Positions 22,637 through 34,214 of a DNA stretch of 64,000 nucleotides are shown piece after piece; positions within the stretch are counted from its first letter, which is position 1; each line of letters starts with the position of its first letter. The DNA lies in assembly GCA_016806645.1 (NCBI GenBank), contig JACSYO010001315.1, positions 595,501-659,500 of the forward strand, read 5' to 3'. Source of the DNA: Ophiodon elongatus. Taxonomy: Eukaryota; Chordata; Actinopteri; Perciformes; Hexagrammidae. The position numbers were made by a program, and so were the translations under genes. Below the pieces are notes generated by a model that did no database searches, was not told the DNA's origin, and saw only the letters and a list, made by a program, of their open reading frames with translations.

Positions 22637-24237
22637 GGCTGCAGAGCTAACAGGTCCGAGGACCAGGTCACTCTAGTAGATGTCACTGAAGAGACTGAAG
22701 TCAGGCAAAGCTGGGTAGAGAAAGGGAAAGAGGGAGTGGTTACCAAAAAGCTACACATGCCTCTCTAATGGTTTTTAACCACACCTTTGTTTGTGTAATG
22801 CTCTAGGATTTTATTGAAACAAACAATACAACGTGGCAATTTCTACATCAGCGCTAAGATGTTATGAATAATACTACAGTGCTTTATTGACTAAAAAACA
22901 ATTGACTGATTGTAATGAATGGCAACTTTGATTACGTCACACACTCTTGAGTATAATGGTTTTACTTTTGCTGATGTAAAACTGAGAAGAAAATATAAAT
23001 TATGAGAAAATATAAAAGTATCTGGGGAAAAACAAAACAACTTTCTCAAAATAATATCACTGAAACAAGAGACGCTAAGCTCAGTTTACTGTCGTTACCG
23101 ATTAATTCTTGATTTAAAAAAATAATCTAGTGGCTTCTACAAACTACTGACAAATAGCAAAGTGACATTGCAATTATTTATGTATTTATTGTTGTTTGGA
23201 AAGGAAGAGAACTGCTAGCTGTTTTGTAAAAAGGAAAGTAAAGCTGATGTTACTAAACAGGAACTGGTTAATGTAGCTAGCTGTCAGATAAAAAAGTGTC
23301 AAATAAGCCCTGCTGCTAACTCGCTAACTTGTGCTTTTGCGCAGCTTTATTGCTTTTGTTGATAAGGTTAGTTACTGTCAAGACATTTTAATAAAGATAC
23401 CATAAATACAAAACAAAAGATCGAGAAAAAAAACGCTGACTTAACAAATGAGATTATTACATCTTTCAGATACAAACACTGAATCTGTCAGTGAGAAGTT
23501 CAGGGCTGCTAGCATGGACTGACATTGAACATTTCAAACGATAGGAAGGTAACATAACAGAGAGAGTTAGTTAGTGGGGAAGTCTTCTTGGCCAGACGAG
23601 CTCTACAAACGTGATCCCGGATGTTTTATTCACACCATCCAGATTCATAAATTCACCAAGAACCGTAAACTCACCGGGCAGCAGTCATCATGAAACACAA
23701 CACAGTTAGCCTCAGAGATATACACTCTCGACTTCTGATCGTTGTACAAACGTGTTGGACTCTAACCGGTAACGTTAGCTGACACTTTAATGTTTTGACA
23801 CGACATCAAATTAACGTTACACAGCAAGCAGCCTGCGAGGAAACGTCCATAGAGCTCAGCGGCTAACGGTGCATTAAAGGCTACACGTCCTGAACCATCA
23901 AAACCATCAAAACACTGCAATATAAAGTATCTTGCCGCCTAAAGACTGCCCGAAAACGAACAGACTTGTCCATGTGAACACATTTAACACTGACAGGGAC
24001 GCATGCCGAACAGTTACAGGTCGCTGGTGTAATTTAAACCGGTCCACAGCCTGGTCAGCTAGCCTTAGCATCGGTGCTTAGTTAGCTTCGCTTGCTAACT
24101 AGCCTAAGCTAGCTAGTTACAAGGGTAACAGTTACATACACCAGATCCAAACGTTCAGAGTGACGCATTGCTAATGATGGCACATGTTTACTCTTACCCG
24201 AGGTCGGAAATGTATACAAAAATAATTAGATTCTTAC
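22637..24237 (-). other. sec16a: sec16a first intron and 5' UTR sequence
   Basis: Contains the 5' UTR part upstream of the ATG, with candidate acceptors CTCTGCAG just before the ATG and GACTTCAG near 22697, and an intron of about 1.5 kb up to the donor at 24237. Otherwise AT-rich with no coding potential. The repeated GCTAGC/TTAGCTAG words near 24060-24120 look like decayed repeat. Confidence 0.5.
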
Positions 24238-24300
24238 TAATGTGCAGGACAGTGAGTCTGACACACCGCCACCATCTTCAGTGAACACATCCTACTAGGC
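24238..24300 (-). promoter_or_regulatory. sec16a: sec16a non-coding first exon and promoter
   Basis: On the minus strand, sequence ending CTGCACATTA is followed by the donor GTAAGAAT at 24237. It holds a short upstream ORF beginning MVAVCQTHC that stops at the exon/intron junction. CpG-containing sequence continues to about 24355 (GCGTCACTGCGGGGCGGG), as expected for a housekeeping promoter. Start site inferred. Confidence 0.5.
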
Positions 24301-24359
24301 TACGTGTACATGCCGCGTCACGGACCAAACACCCATTGCGTCACTGCGGGGCGGGACTT

Positions 24360-26840
24360 GTTAAAGGTAAATGTTGTGTATTTATCTGAATCAATTTATG
24401 TGCCTCCAAGAATTGATTGGTAATTTGATGTCACTCTAATTGTCTTACTACAGATAGCAACATGATTTTTGTCGCAGTTAATCAGGTGAACTGAGATCCG
24501 AATGGAAATGTAATCTGTATTCTAATAAATACTTGAGTTAAAGGGGATTACAAATTAGGTATACTGCAGGTGCTTACACCCAGGCGTGGTCAGCAGGACA
24601 TATAGGCAATTAAGAGTGCATGAATGATCTTTTGTACGTGGTGAAACGTTATAGGGCACTGAGAGCTGCAGAGCTTTAAAGGCAACGTTGAAACATCAAA
24701 CCATATCCGAGCTGTTCTCAAGAAGTTGGCATGTATGTGTGGTGCATGCCAGGTGGCTTGGCTAATGGGAGCTGAATTTAAGTATTGCAATAGCTCCAAA
24801 CACAAATAAATTACACATAAATCAAGTTAAAATGCTGTGTTAAGCACATTACCCTACGCCAGTGTGAATAAATTAAACATAAATGCAAAACCAATGGAGT
24901 AGTTTCCCTATATTCCAGATCAAAGAGATACAGTGTATTTAAAATATATATACAAATGCACAGATGTCATACACAGATGTCATTATGTATGTGCAACAAC
25001 AGATTATAGTACACTACTTATGCAATATATTATAGTACTAAAGATAAGAGCCAAAAGTGAAAGATAGGAACCAGCAAGATTTAGAGAGTGCAGGTAATGT
25101 GGACATTCGTCCACTGGGGGGAGCACTCTGGTGTGATAAATATTATACACTATGGAGGGAGGCCATAAATCACAATCGGGAATAATATTTATTTATTTAT
25201 TTTAATTTTATAGTTTTGATTCATTGCTGATAAGTGCCATGCAGATCGATAAGACAAGAGTATGGAGTCTATCAGTGTATTTAAGTATTAAAATACTACC
25301 TGATCACCTTTCCATCAAAATTTGTCATGTTTTGGAAAGTTTAAAGTAAAAAGAAAGTAGAAACCCGTTGGCTGTGATTCAATTAAAACAAAAACAAAAT
25401 ACAAAAATACTTATTGTAACATGCATTTTTCTTAATTGTATGACTACATGTTAAAATTATATAGCATAGTTGCAAATACAGATGTTTGGGATCCTTGACT
25501 GATACTAACATATTATAATATATAATTATGTGCATGTCAAAATGAATAATTCTTGAACATTTATACAGTTATGCTCAAAATTGTTTTAAATACTCAGTTA
25601 TAATGAATGAATACAACATTAGCAATCTACATGAGACATAGTCTCAAAAGTAATTCCCTGTTTCAAAAGAAATGCATAAGTAGCCCTGGACAAGTTGTGG
25701 GCATGTAACACAAATGAGAGAAAATAAACACTCTTAGTGCAGAGTTCAAACACCCACGGTACACGCAGATTTATGTCTTGTTCACACACCCTCTTTTCCT
25801 CTATACTTTCGCTCAGACTTGTCAACCGAAACCTACCCTCCCACTAGACTGTCTTAAGACTCGGGGCAGGTTGGAACAGACCCTCATGTTAACACCTAAA
25901 AACCCCTGGCTGGTCCTCTTGGTGTTGGATGAGTGTATTGAGTAATCTTCAGTTCTGTAGCTGCTGATAATGTGACAACTTATCAGAGTATAGTGTTTCT
26001 CATAATAGGATAAACATGTCATAAATCCTACTGATGTTACTAAATTCATTGTTTCACATCATTTCAGCTAAAGTTGATGTTCATTGATCTTCATTTTGAC
26101 ACAGGATTTATTGATTACAATAAGACATGTAGTTATAAGACAAAATAATTAACGTAACGCAATTTCTGACAGCAAACCATAAGTCGTTATCTGTTTACAA
26201 TGGCATTTTAGTTTGTTACAAACATCCATTAAATGTTTACATAGTGCTTATAAAATGTATAGGGGGAGGAAGTAAAGTGTAACCACATAACTTGTAGTGC
26301 TGTAACTGAAGCTGCCTTTTAGGTTTTACATGCGTGCACAGTATGTACACACTCTGTTTCTCACACCCGCCACATTAAACAACAACTGCACCCTCACACG
26401 CCTACCTGCTTTCATTTCATGCTTCATCTTTTCCCTAGCACTTCTCCCTGTCCCTTCAATACAGTCGTCCACCTCAAATCTCCATTATCTATGGCCTGCA
26501 TCACTTCCTGTGGGTACGCAGTGTATGTGACTCTGACAGTGTTGGTCCTCAGAGACTTTGTCTGGTCTGTCATTAAGGTTGTGTTTATAGGAAAGCCAGG
26601 AGAGTGGTTAATGTTTGGTAAACCGCTGTCTAAACTCCTGATAAGCCCCTGACTATCAACTTGAGGCCTGTGGTTTGTTAATGACACGGAGTCCCTGAAC
26701 AATGTCCCCGGAGTGAGTTCATCCCTGCTGGGGCACGTAGGCTGGTAATCAGCTGTCACGTTCTGCAGGTGTGTGATGACTGAGATAGAGGAGCAGAAGA
26801 CAGGAATAACAAATATTTATGTGTTGAGTCCCATCTTCTG
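24360..26840. other. Intergenic region, no gene seen
   Basis: AT-rich DNA upstream of sec16a. ORFs here are short, lack splice context and show no recognisable domain. No structured RNA or clear transposon was identified. Confidence 0.5.
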
Positions 26841-26847
26841 TGTCTTT

Positions 26848-26957
<110 letters not shown>

Positions 26958-26959
26958 GT

Positions 26960-29500
26960 TGTGGTTAATAGAGTGATAGAAAAGATTGTATGGGCAGGTA
27001 TGGGCCTTGTATTAAAATACAGGATGCAAAGATTAGAGGGATGGTAGTCGAACATCTCCTATCAGGGAATCTCTCGCATCCCTTCATGGTAAACCAGCGT
27101 TCAAGTTGCTGCCATGAGAAACCCACCCGTCATGCTGGTTGCATTATTGTTTGCACGGACGCAGTCTTTCAGAAGGAAGTTGAACAAAAAAGAACTTCTG
27201 AAAGTATCACAGTTACTGGCTTAAAATATATTGTACATAATACCTAACACTTATTGCATTTTTATTTAGAGTGTGGCTTTTCTGTTCTTCGGTTGCTGGT
27301 GGGGTGAGTTTTGGTCTTAGAGTGACAAGACTTTTATACGGTTGGAATCTGTGGAGTCTAGCCTATAGCAGTGTATCTTGTGTTATAAATATTTCACATG
27401 TTTTAAATAGGAATTGGCATAACTGTAAGATGAATGTGATAGGGCAATAATTGCTTCACAAATAGTAGTAGTAGTAGTAGTAGTAGAGTAGAAATGGCCT
27501 GGTAGAGAAAAAAAAAGTGACTTGTTTGGCTTTTTTCTTCTCTAATCCTATAAAAAAGTAGAAAAATCACTGACTCCTACTTTCTAAATTTTAATATTCT
27601 TCAATAATAAGTAGAATTGGATACATTTCAAGTAGAAATAAACAGTTGTGTTTCTGGAATATTGGCCTTTTCCCCAGTTCACATTTTGACTTTTGGTGGC
27701 ACGTAAAGCACAGCTGTCACTAATAATAACATTTAAGGAAGCCAGTGAGCCAGCATGTACAAGTAACTGGCACAGCTAAATCAAATGCAGTCATTAGTGA
27801 GGTAATTAATTACACCTGCATTTATGCTGTTCCACATAAAGGATGCTATAATGTGAGGGAACCAAAAGAAAGTTAACGGGCTACCTGGCCTTCAGGATCG
27901 TGAGCACAACCAGATGGGGGCGTCATTGCTCAGGTGATTTATCATAAGACAATGGTAAGACAGCTGACTTGCCAATAGACACAGATGTAAAGTAGTGGAA
28001 TAAAATTCTGAATTAGTTTTTGCCTGTCACTATGAGCTATTTGATTTTACATTTTTTTGGTCCAGAGAATTCCTGTTTTTTGTGTGTCTGTGTGTGTTTG
28101 TGCATTATTGAGTGTATGGTTGGAAAAATGAGTAGTTGGAGCGAAAATGAAATGACAGATTGAAGGGAAATTATTAGATTACTCTAACGGTCCTGTATCA
28201 CATTTAACCATCAATTAGGACTGGATGCAATTATTGCATTACAAAATTAGGGATAATTTTGTTTTCATGTTGATTAAAGCGAGAGTGATGGTAAGAGACG
28301 ATGGAGGTGGAAAGTAATGTTTTTACAAGTGGGAGATGGATTGTTTTACAAGCAAGGGACTGTAGATGTCACATCTGCTCCTGCCACTCCCTATTGGGCC
28401 TGAGGGCATGGGAACCTTTAGTGGCTCCAATTGCTGCAACAGGCTTTGCAGAGAGGCTTCGTTAAATGGTAAAAGAAATCGCATATGGATCTGAATGCAT
28501 TGTATTTGAGGGGAGAAAGATGGATACTTAGTTCATCATCCCATCATCCAATTGTATGATTAAAAATAAACTCGTGCAGGATTAGTCATCGGGTACTGCA
28601 ATGAAAATAAAACCATCCGTCGTCAGTATTTCATGCATGCGGTGTGTTCTGTCTGTGTAAATACATCCAATAAAAGTATCTCTTGCATCTGGAGCTTCCT
28701 GTCTGTGGCTTGTGGCGTGCACAGTGCTCAGTCTGCCAAAGAGGGTTTTGAGTTTCTCTCACTGTCTTATCGTGTGTTGGCCCCCCGGAATGGTGACCAC
28801 CACACTTTAATAAGCCATTTCACAGGGGTCAATTCTCCTTTCTCCACGGCGTCAGCTGGGTCGCCCCATTCACCCTCTTCACCCCTTCCTCACCCAGGCT
28901 CCCCCATTGGCATGTGTTCAGCCCGACGTTGTTTACTGGACGGAGCATTTAGAGGGGTTAGCGTTTCACCATGGCAGCTGTTGGCACCATGTGCCTCCCC
29001 CTTGGGCGGCTGGTCGACGGCACGCAGGCCAGTGCTTCACACACCCTCCAGCATCCCCCTTGAGGACCCTTCCCTCCCTCCTCTCGCCCCTCACTTGGCC
29101 TTGGTTGAAACCAGTAGCCTTGATCGGATATCATATACCAGTTTAATGTGAAGACACAGTTCTGGCTTTAATTGATGGCTCACAGTCTGCAGCCAATGCA
29201 GTTTGAGCTTGAAGAAGTCAATTCAGTGTCAACAAGGAGTGTCCACTTTCTGTATACAGTATACAATGGACATGTACAAACTTTATTCATTCTAGCATGA
29301 CGGCTAATATAATTTCTTTAGCGGGATCACAGGCTCATGTCACTGCATTTTCCACGTCACCTCTCTCATTGATTGGCCTGACAACTGTAACGACCACCAG
29401 GGCTCATGGAAAAACCAAACCCAATGGCAAGTTTCACCTCAAGATTGCACATGGAGGCCTCTGTCTTTAGTCATGCTAGCGGCACCTATGGATGGCAATG
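26960..29500. other. Intergenic region between sec16a and notch1, possible non-coding conserved elements
   Basis: No exon is convincing. Two stretches look less like neutral sequence, being AT-rich with many homeodomain-type words (TAATTA, ATTAG) and no repeat character: about 27780-27860 and 28195-28290. A plus-strand ORF at 28633-29151 is Pro/Ser-rich with no domain and I do not treat it as a gene. Confidence 0.35.
27463..27486. repeat. (TAG)8 trinucleotide repeat
   Basis: Eight consecutive TAG/AGT units in intergenic DNA. Confidence 0.9.
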
Positions 29501-29504
29501 ACGG

Positions 29505-29965
29505 CCTGTTGGTCGGTCGGTCCACCACTTTGGTCTACTTAAATAGCTCAACAACTAAACTTAATATTTATGTCAATAGTCACATACAGGTACATACATG
29601 AACATTGACCCTTTGTACTTAACTCATCATAAGCATTAAGGGGCAGTGGAGGCCATGACATTTTGTACAAACATTCGTGGTCCCCAGTGGATGAATCCTA
29701 ATTACTTTGGTGACGCCCCCACCTGGCTGACATTTTTGTTTTTTGGTCACACGTCTCCACAACTATTTGATGGACTCTTTGAAATTTGATACATATGTCC
29801 ATGGTGGTCGTACGTGGTGTCCTTACAACATTGATGAGCCCCTGACTTTTCATGCTGTTTTCCTGTTGGCATTCTAACACGCTAAACTAAGATGTGTTAA
29901 CGTTTAGCTCCTATCATCACTGTGCCGACAGCAAAACAGAGTTGCTAGCATGGCTGTAGACTTGT
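29505..29965. repeat. Teleost interspersed repeat
   Basis: The words GGTCGGTCGGTCCACCACTT, CTCAACAACTA, ACATTCGTGGTCCCC, TAACACGCTAAACTAAGATG and GCTAGCATGGCTGTAGAC occur in the order typical of a very abundant fish repeat I recognise from memory. The fragment at 5690-5812 is a relative. No coding capacity. Confidence 0.75.
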
Positions 29966-29969
29966 TTAG

Positions 29970-32790
29970 GAATAAGATATAGATGGGTTAAGATCCAGCG
30001 ACAGAGGTGGAATACAAGAACTGTGAACAGTTCAGAACAAATGTGGACAGAAGATGATATTAGAATGAAGGTAAAGCTTCAGATGAGTGGAGCGAGAGAA
30101 GTGATATTCTACTTTCTGTAGATGTAGAGATAATCAAGGAAACTATGTAACGTATCTCTGTGACATTTAGTTCCACGAAACAGACGTGACTCACTAATCA
30201 GCAAATAAACCAGTCAGCAATTTCTGTCTGACTAGTAATCCCCTTTTGCTGTGATTCATGGTGACATGGACGAGACACACACAAATTCTTTTAAATATAA
30301 ACCCACTTGAAGACATACTCTTGAGATCCCAACATGTCAGTCTTCATATGCTTGCAGCCAGACCTTCATGAGTATATGTCCGTGATTGGCAGATGGTTAT
30401 GTTTTTGGAGAGACGGGGGAGATTGTGAATGTTGGTAATCTCATCCCACTCCGCCCCAGAGAGTCGAGTGAGTCTTGGGAGAGTGCTGTAGAGAAGCAAG
30501 GTCAGGGTGACAGTTGTCGGACCCTCATCCATACCATTTGGATGGAAAGTGATACCGCAGACAGCTGAGGCAGCTTCTGTCACTCTCAGGGTTAATTTGG
30601 AGTATTTTAACATTCACTTTGCTCTGGACGGATTTGTAATGGACGTGGAACTGGGGGGTGAATGGAAATCTCAGCATCCGTGCGTCCTTACATCCCCCCC
30701 TGCTGTCTCTCACACACTACCCCAAATCACAGTCAACATCTCGAGGCCAAGAGCAGATTCTTGAGGTTATTTTGTAACCACAGAGTTATGCTGTGCCCAT
30801 AACTCATTCAATCACATTCACTGTGGAAAGGCCTGTCACCCTCCAGCATACATCCCACCCCACCCACGGAGTCCTGGGGCCCGGATCATGAGCCCCTTGG
30901 TGAATGTTTTGGCTCCTTTGCCACAGGCAGGCTGCATATCAGGAGGTCCCTAAAATAAACAGCGGGGAAATGGGACGAGGCTCTCTGGACACCAGATATT
31001 CAATCTCCAAATGGTTTCACGCACGCCTTCAGCGCCAGCATGTGGATTTATGGAGGTATGAAGGGGACAAATTGAGAAACAGCGTGATAAAGGATGATAT
31101 TGCATAATGTGTAGTGTACAGAGCATGTACTGTTTCCCTGAAGAGGAGGTTTTCTTTGTCATAAACAAGGTCACATTTTCAATTTTCTTCAGTTTGAACA
31201 ACTGAGCGAAAAGGGATGTTGGGTATCCCCTCACTTTTCCTCTGGCGATACTATGAGTTTGACCCTTTTGGTTGCAGGGGAACTCCACCAATGTTTCACA
31301 TCAAAGCCTATTCACGGGTCTTGGGAGTACATCTGATTGAAAAAAAATGTGTAAAGCCTTTTGTGGCTGAAGACGGAGCTAAGTGAAGTTGAATAAATAT
31401 CCTCAAGGGATGCCACTTGATGTCAGCTTCAGTTGGAGCTGAAGACGACAAGCTTGAAAATGAAAAAAATATGGGGGTGTGGAAAAAGATGTCAGCTTAT
31501 CAGACCTCTGTAGCCCGCTCCTCAACTGAGGCCAGCGGCTCGACGCTACATGAGCCACAACTGGCATAACACCTGAATCATTGACCGAACTGTATTGTGG
31601 GTAATGTATGCACCTGGTTTTGACAAGGATGAAGAATGTGTGGAATAACGCAATATCTGTTTCAAGGAATATTTTGATACTTATTTGATTAGATGTTCAG
31701 TGAAAGTTATTGTTATCATAGTTATTGGAGTAACAAAACCAGTGGAGTACTGATTTAGGAGTGAAATGTTTTGACAATTATTGGATGGATTACTATGGCA
31801 TTTTGACTTTGGTGATCCCCCTGTGGGCTGTTAACCAACTGCTGAGATCTGGGAAAGCGGCAACAAAAGAAGTCAGAGGGGGCAAATGAGCAGTCAGACA
31901 ATCATACAGGCTTCAAACAAAAGTTAGCTAAACGGGGCTTTGAGGAAGAGAAAGCAAAGGTGAACTGTAAAATGAACACCCAGGACGTCCTGGTTCAACT
32001 TTGACCTACTGTACTTGCCAAGTGCACACAGTTTCCCTGTGCAACAACGGATATTACTGACATTTAGGATGCGTTCAGCTTCAGTTTTACCTTCAAATAA
32101 AGCAGTTCACAAATCTGGTTAACTTGTTAGTCACCATGTTCCCAGTCAAGTTGTAACCAACCAGAATTATCCATTAATGATGGAATTTGCCATCCTCATT
32201 TAGCTGACACTGTCACACTGCATGAACCCTCTCTTTGTACCCCGAAACTTGGCCTTCTCTCAAAGAGAGAGGGAGAACGCATACTGGCATCCATTAGTGT
32301 CCATTAGTACCAACATCGCCGAAGTACGCAAAAGTGGAAGATCATTATTCACTGTCACTGTTGTGTAGCAGGTAACACCAACATCTAGTTAGTTATGACA
32401 GAGACTCTTCAAGACTAATACACAGTCCAGCTGTGTCTTGACTTGACCATCATTACTGCACACAGCGTTTTTAGTATTTTATATTCCCTTATCTCACATG
32501 TGCTTATGTTAATTCAGAAATTCCCACTCAAATGTTTGCAGAAAACATACGTTGAAACCCTGATCGCCACTTGTCTTTGGGAGTCACAGAGGGAGGAAGA
32601 ATAATGATGGTGGTGGTGGGGATGGAGGGGGGAGTTGAATCTTTTTAAGTCTTTCTCTCCTCTTGCCTCTTGTTTACATTCCACCCCCCCTCCAAACCCC
32701 CTAACCCCCTAACCAGAGCTCCAGTGCCTAATCTCATCAGTAAATTCCCCGGCTGAACAAATATCTCCTCTCATGGTGAATATTCTCACT
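29970..32790. other. Intergenic region, no gene seen
   Basis: Short unsupported ORFs only. Around 31760-31835 the text GACAATTATTGGATGGATTAC and TTTGGTGATCCCCC resembles another fragment of the repeat at 29505-29965. Confidence 0.45.
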
Positions 32791-32799
32791 CTTTGTGTT

Positions 32800-32828
32800 C
32801 ACACACACGCATGCACACACACACACAC

Positions 32829-32911
<83 letters not shown>
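32800..32911. repeat. (CA)n microsatellite
   Basis: About 110 bases of CA dinucleotides with ATGCA and GCAAA interruptions near the left end. Confidence 0.97.
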
Positions 32912-32914
<3 letters not shown>

Positions 32915-33610
32915 GAGCTTCCAGGCACACAGTTCCAGTTAGTTTTCCTAGTTGTGTCTTGTCTTTGGTTCCTTTCCTAGATTGAGGATGAGGTTTACCT
33001 CCTCTCTCTTCTTTAGCCTGGCAGCACGTCAACGGGAAATGAGTGTGGAGGTCACGTTCTCACCTCCCTGTTTAATTTTCTCTTTTGTTTCTCTTTTGTG
33101 TCACTTGTCTCTCTCTCTCTTTCTCCTTCTTTCTCCTCATGTGTCGTAACTGAAGGACGCAGTTACAGACTAGCTGGAGGGGATCAGGGTTTTGTGTGAT
33201 GGGTTGTGGGGGCCTGTGGGTTCAGCAGGATAACGAGTATCTTTGTTCCAGTGTTGCAGCTCTTGGCTGGCAGTAGAGACACACACCGACACACTGCCCA
33301 AAGAGAGACCGTGGGGCAGGACGGGGTGGTGGATATGAAAGGCTGAGTGGACAGACAGACAGGGATGGCTATGGGCCTCCAACTGTGCAACCACGACCCG
33401 TTCATGCAGCCATTATGGATCGGATCAGTGGGCATGTAAAGGCCAACTGCGTGGCCTGCTGCATGGCTACAGTCCTCAGCCGACACCAGGCTATGTTCCT
33501 GTCTAAAGGCTTTGAATGTGAGCTTAGTGGGGCAGAAAATCTAATTTATGTTCTTTTTTTGGTGATTTGCTGATAAAGTTCATTTCTGTTTTTTGTGTGC
33601 TTGTGATTAT

Positions 33611-34210
33611 CAGTGGAAGTATATTTACTCGAGTACTGTACTTAAGTACAAATTTGAAGTACCTATACTTTCATAATTCTATTTTATTAAAACCTCTCAG
33701 AGGCAAATACTGTACTTTTTACTCCACTACATTTGTCTGACAGCTGTGTTTTCCCTTCCTTTCTGGGAAAAAAATGTGGCGACTTTACATTTTTCTGATA
33801 AACTGCAGGATAAAGTTTTCCTATGTGGTTTAAGAAAATTATACTTCTTAAGTAAGTAAATGTATAAAACATTTTTTTCACAAAGCTGAAAACAGGGCTA
33901 TTTTTCTGAGCTCATGAAAAGTCGACTTGTTAGAGAGAATTACATGACACATTGCTGTAGATTAAGCTTCCCAACTTTAAACGTTGGTAGCAGTAAAATG
34001 CAATATACACAATAATGCAGCAATATTATTAATCCACAAACATCATATATGATAGTAAAACACTGACAGGGACCATTTGTCTGCATGACACATACTTTTA
34101 CTTTTTTAATTTAGCTGATAATACTTTTTACTTGTATAGAGGAGTATTTTCACAGTATGGTATTAGTACTTTTACGTAAGGAAAGGATCTGAATACTTCT
34201 TCCACCACTT
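33611..34210. mobile_element. Non-autonomous hAT-like element (MITE) with 8-bp target duplication
   Basis: About 600 bp bounded by CAGTGGAAGTAT at the left and its inverted relative (ATACTTCTTCCACCACTT) at the right. The flanking 8-mers are GTGATTAT (33603-33610) and GTGATTGT (34211-34218), a 7/8 match, which is the target-site length of hAT transposons. The interior has the TACTTAAGTACAAATTTGAAGTACC and CTCCACTACATTT-type words of an abundant fish element. It has no transposase ORF. Confidence 0.7.
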
Positions 34211-34214
34211 GTGA

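Noticed and set aside
28633..29151. 172-aa plus-strand ORF in the intergenic region
   Set aside because: Pro/Ser-rich, no domain, no clear splice or promoter context, and another frame is also open over part of it. Compatible with chance in GC-richer DNA.
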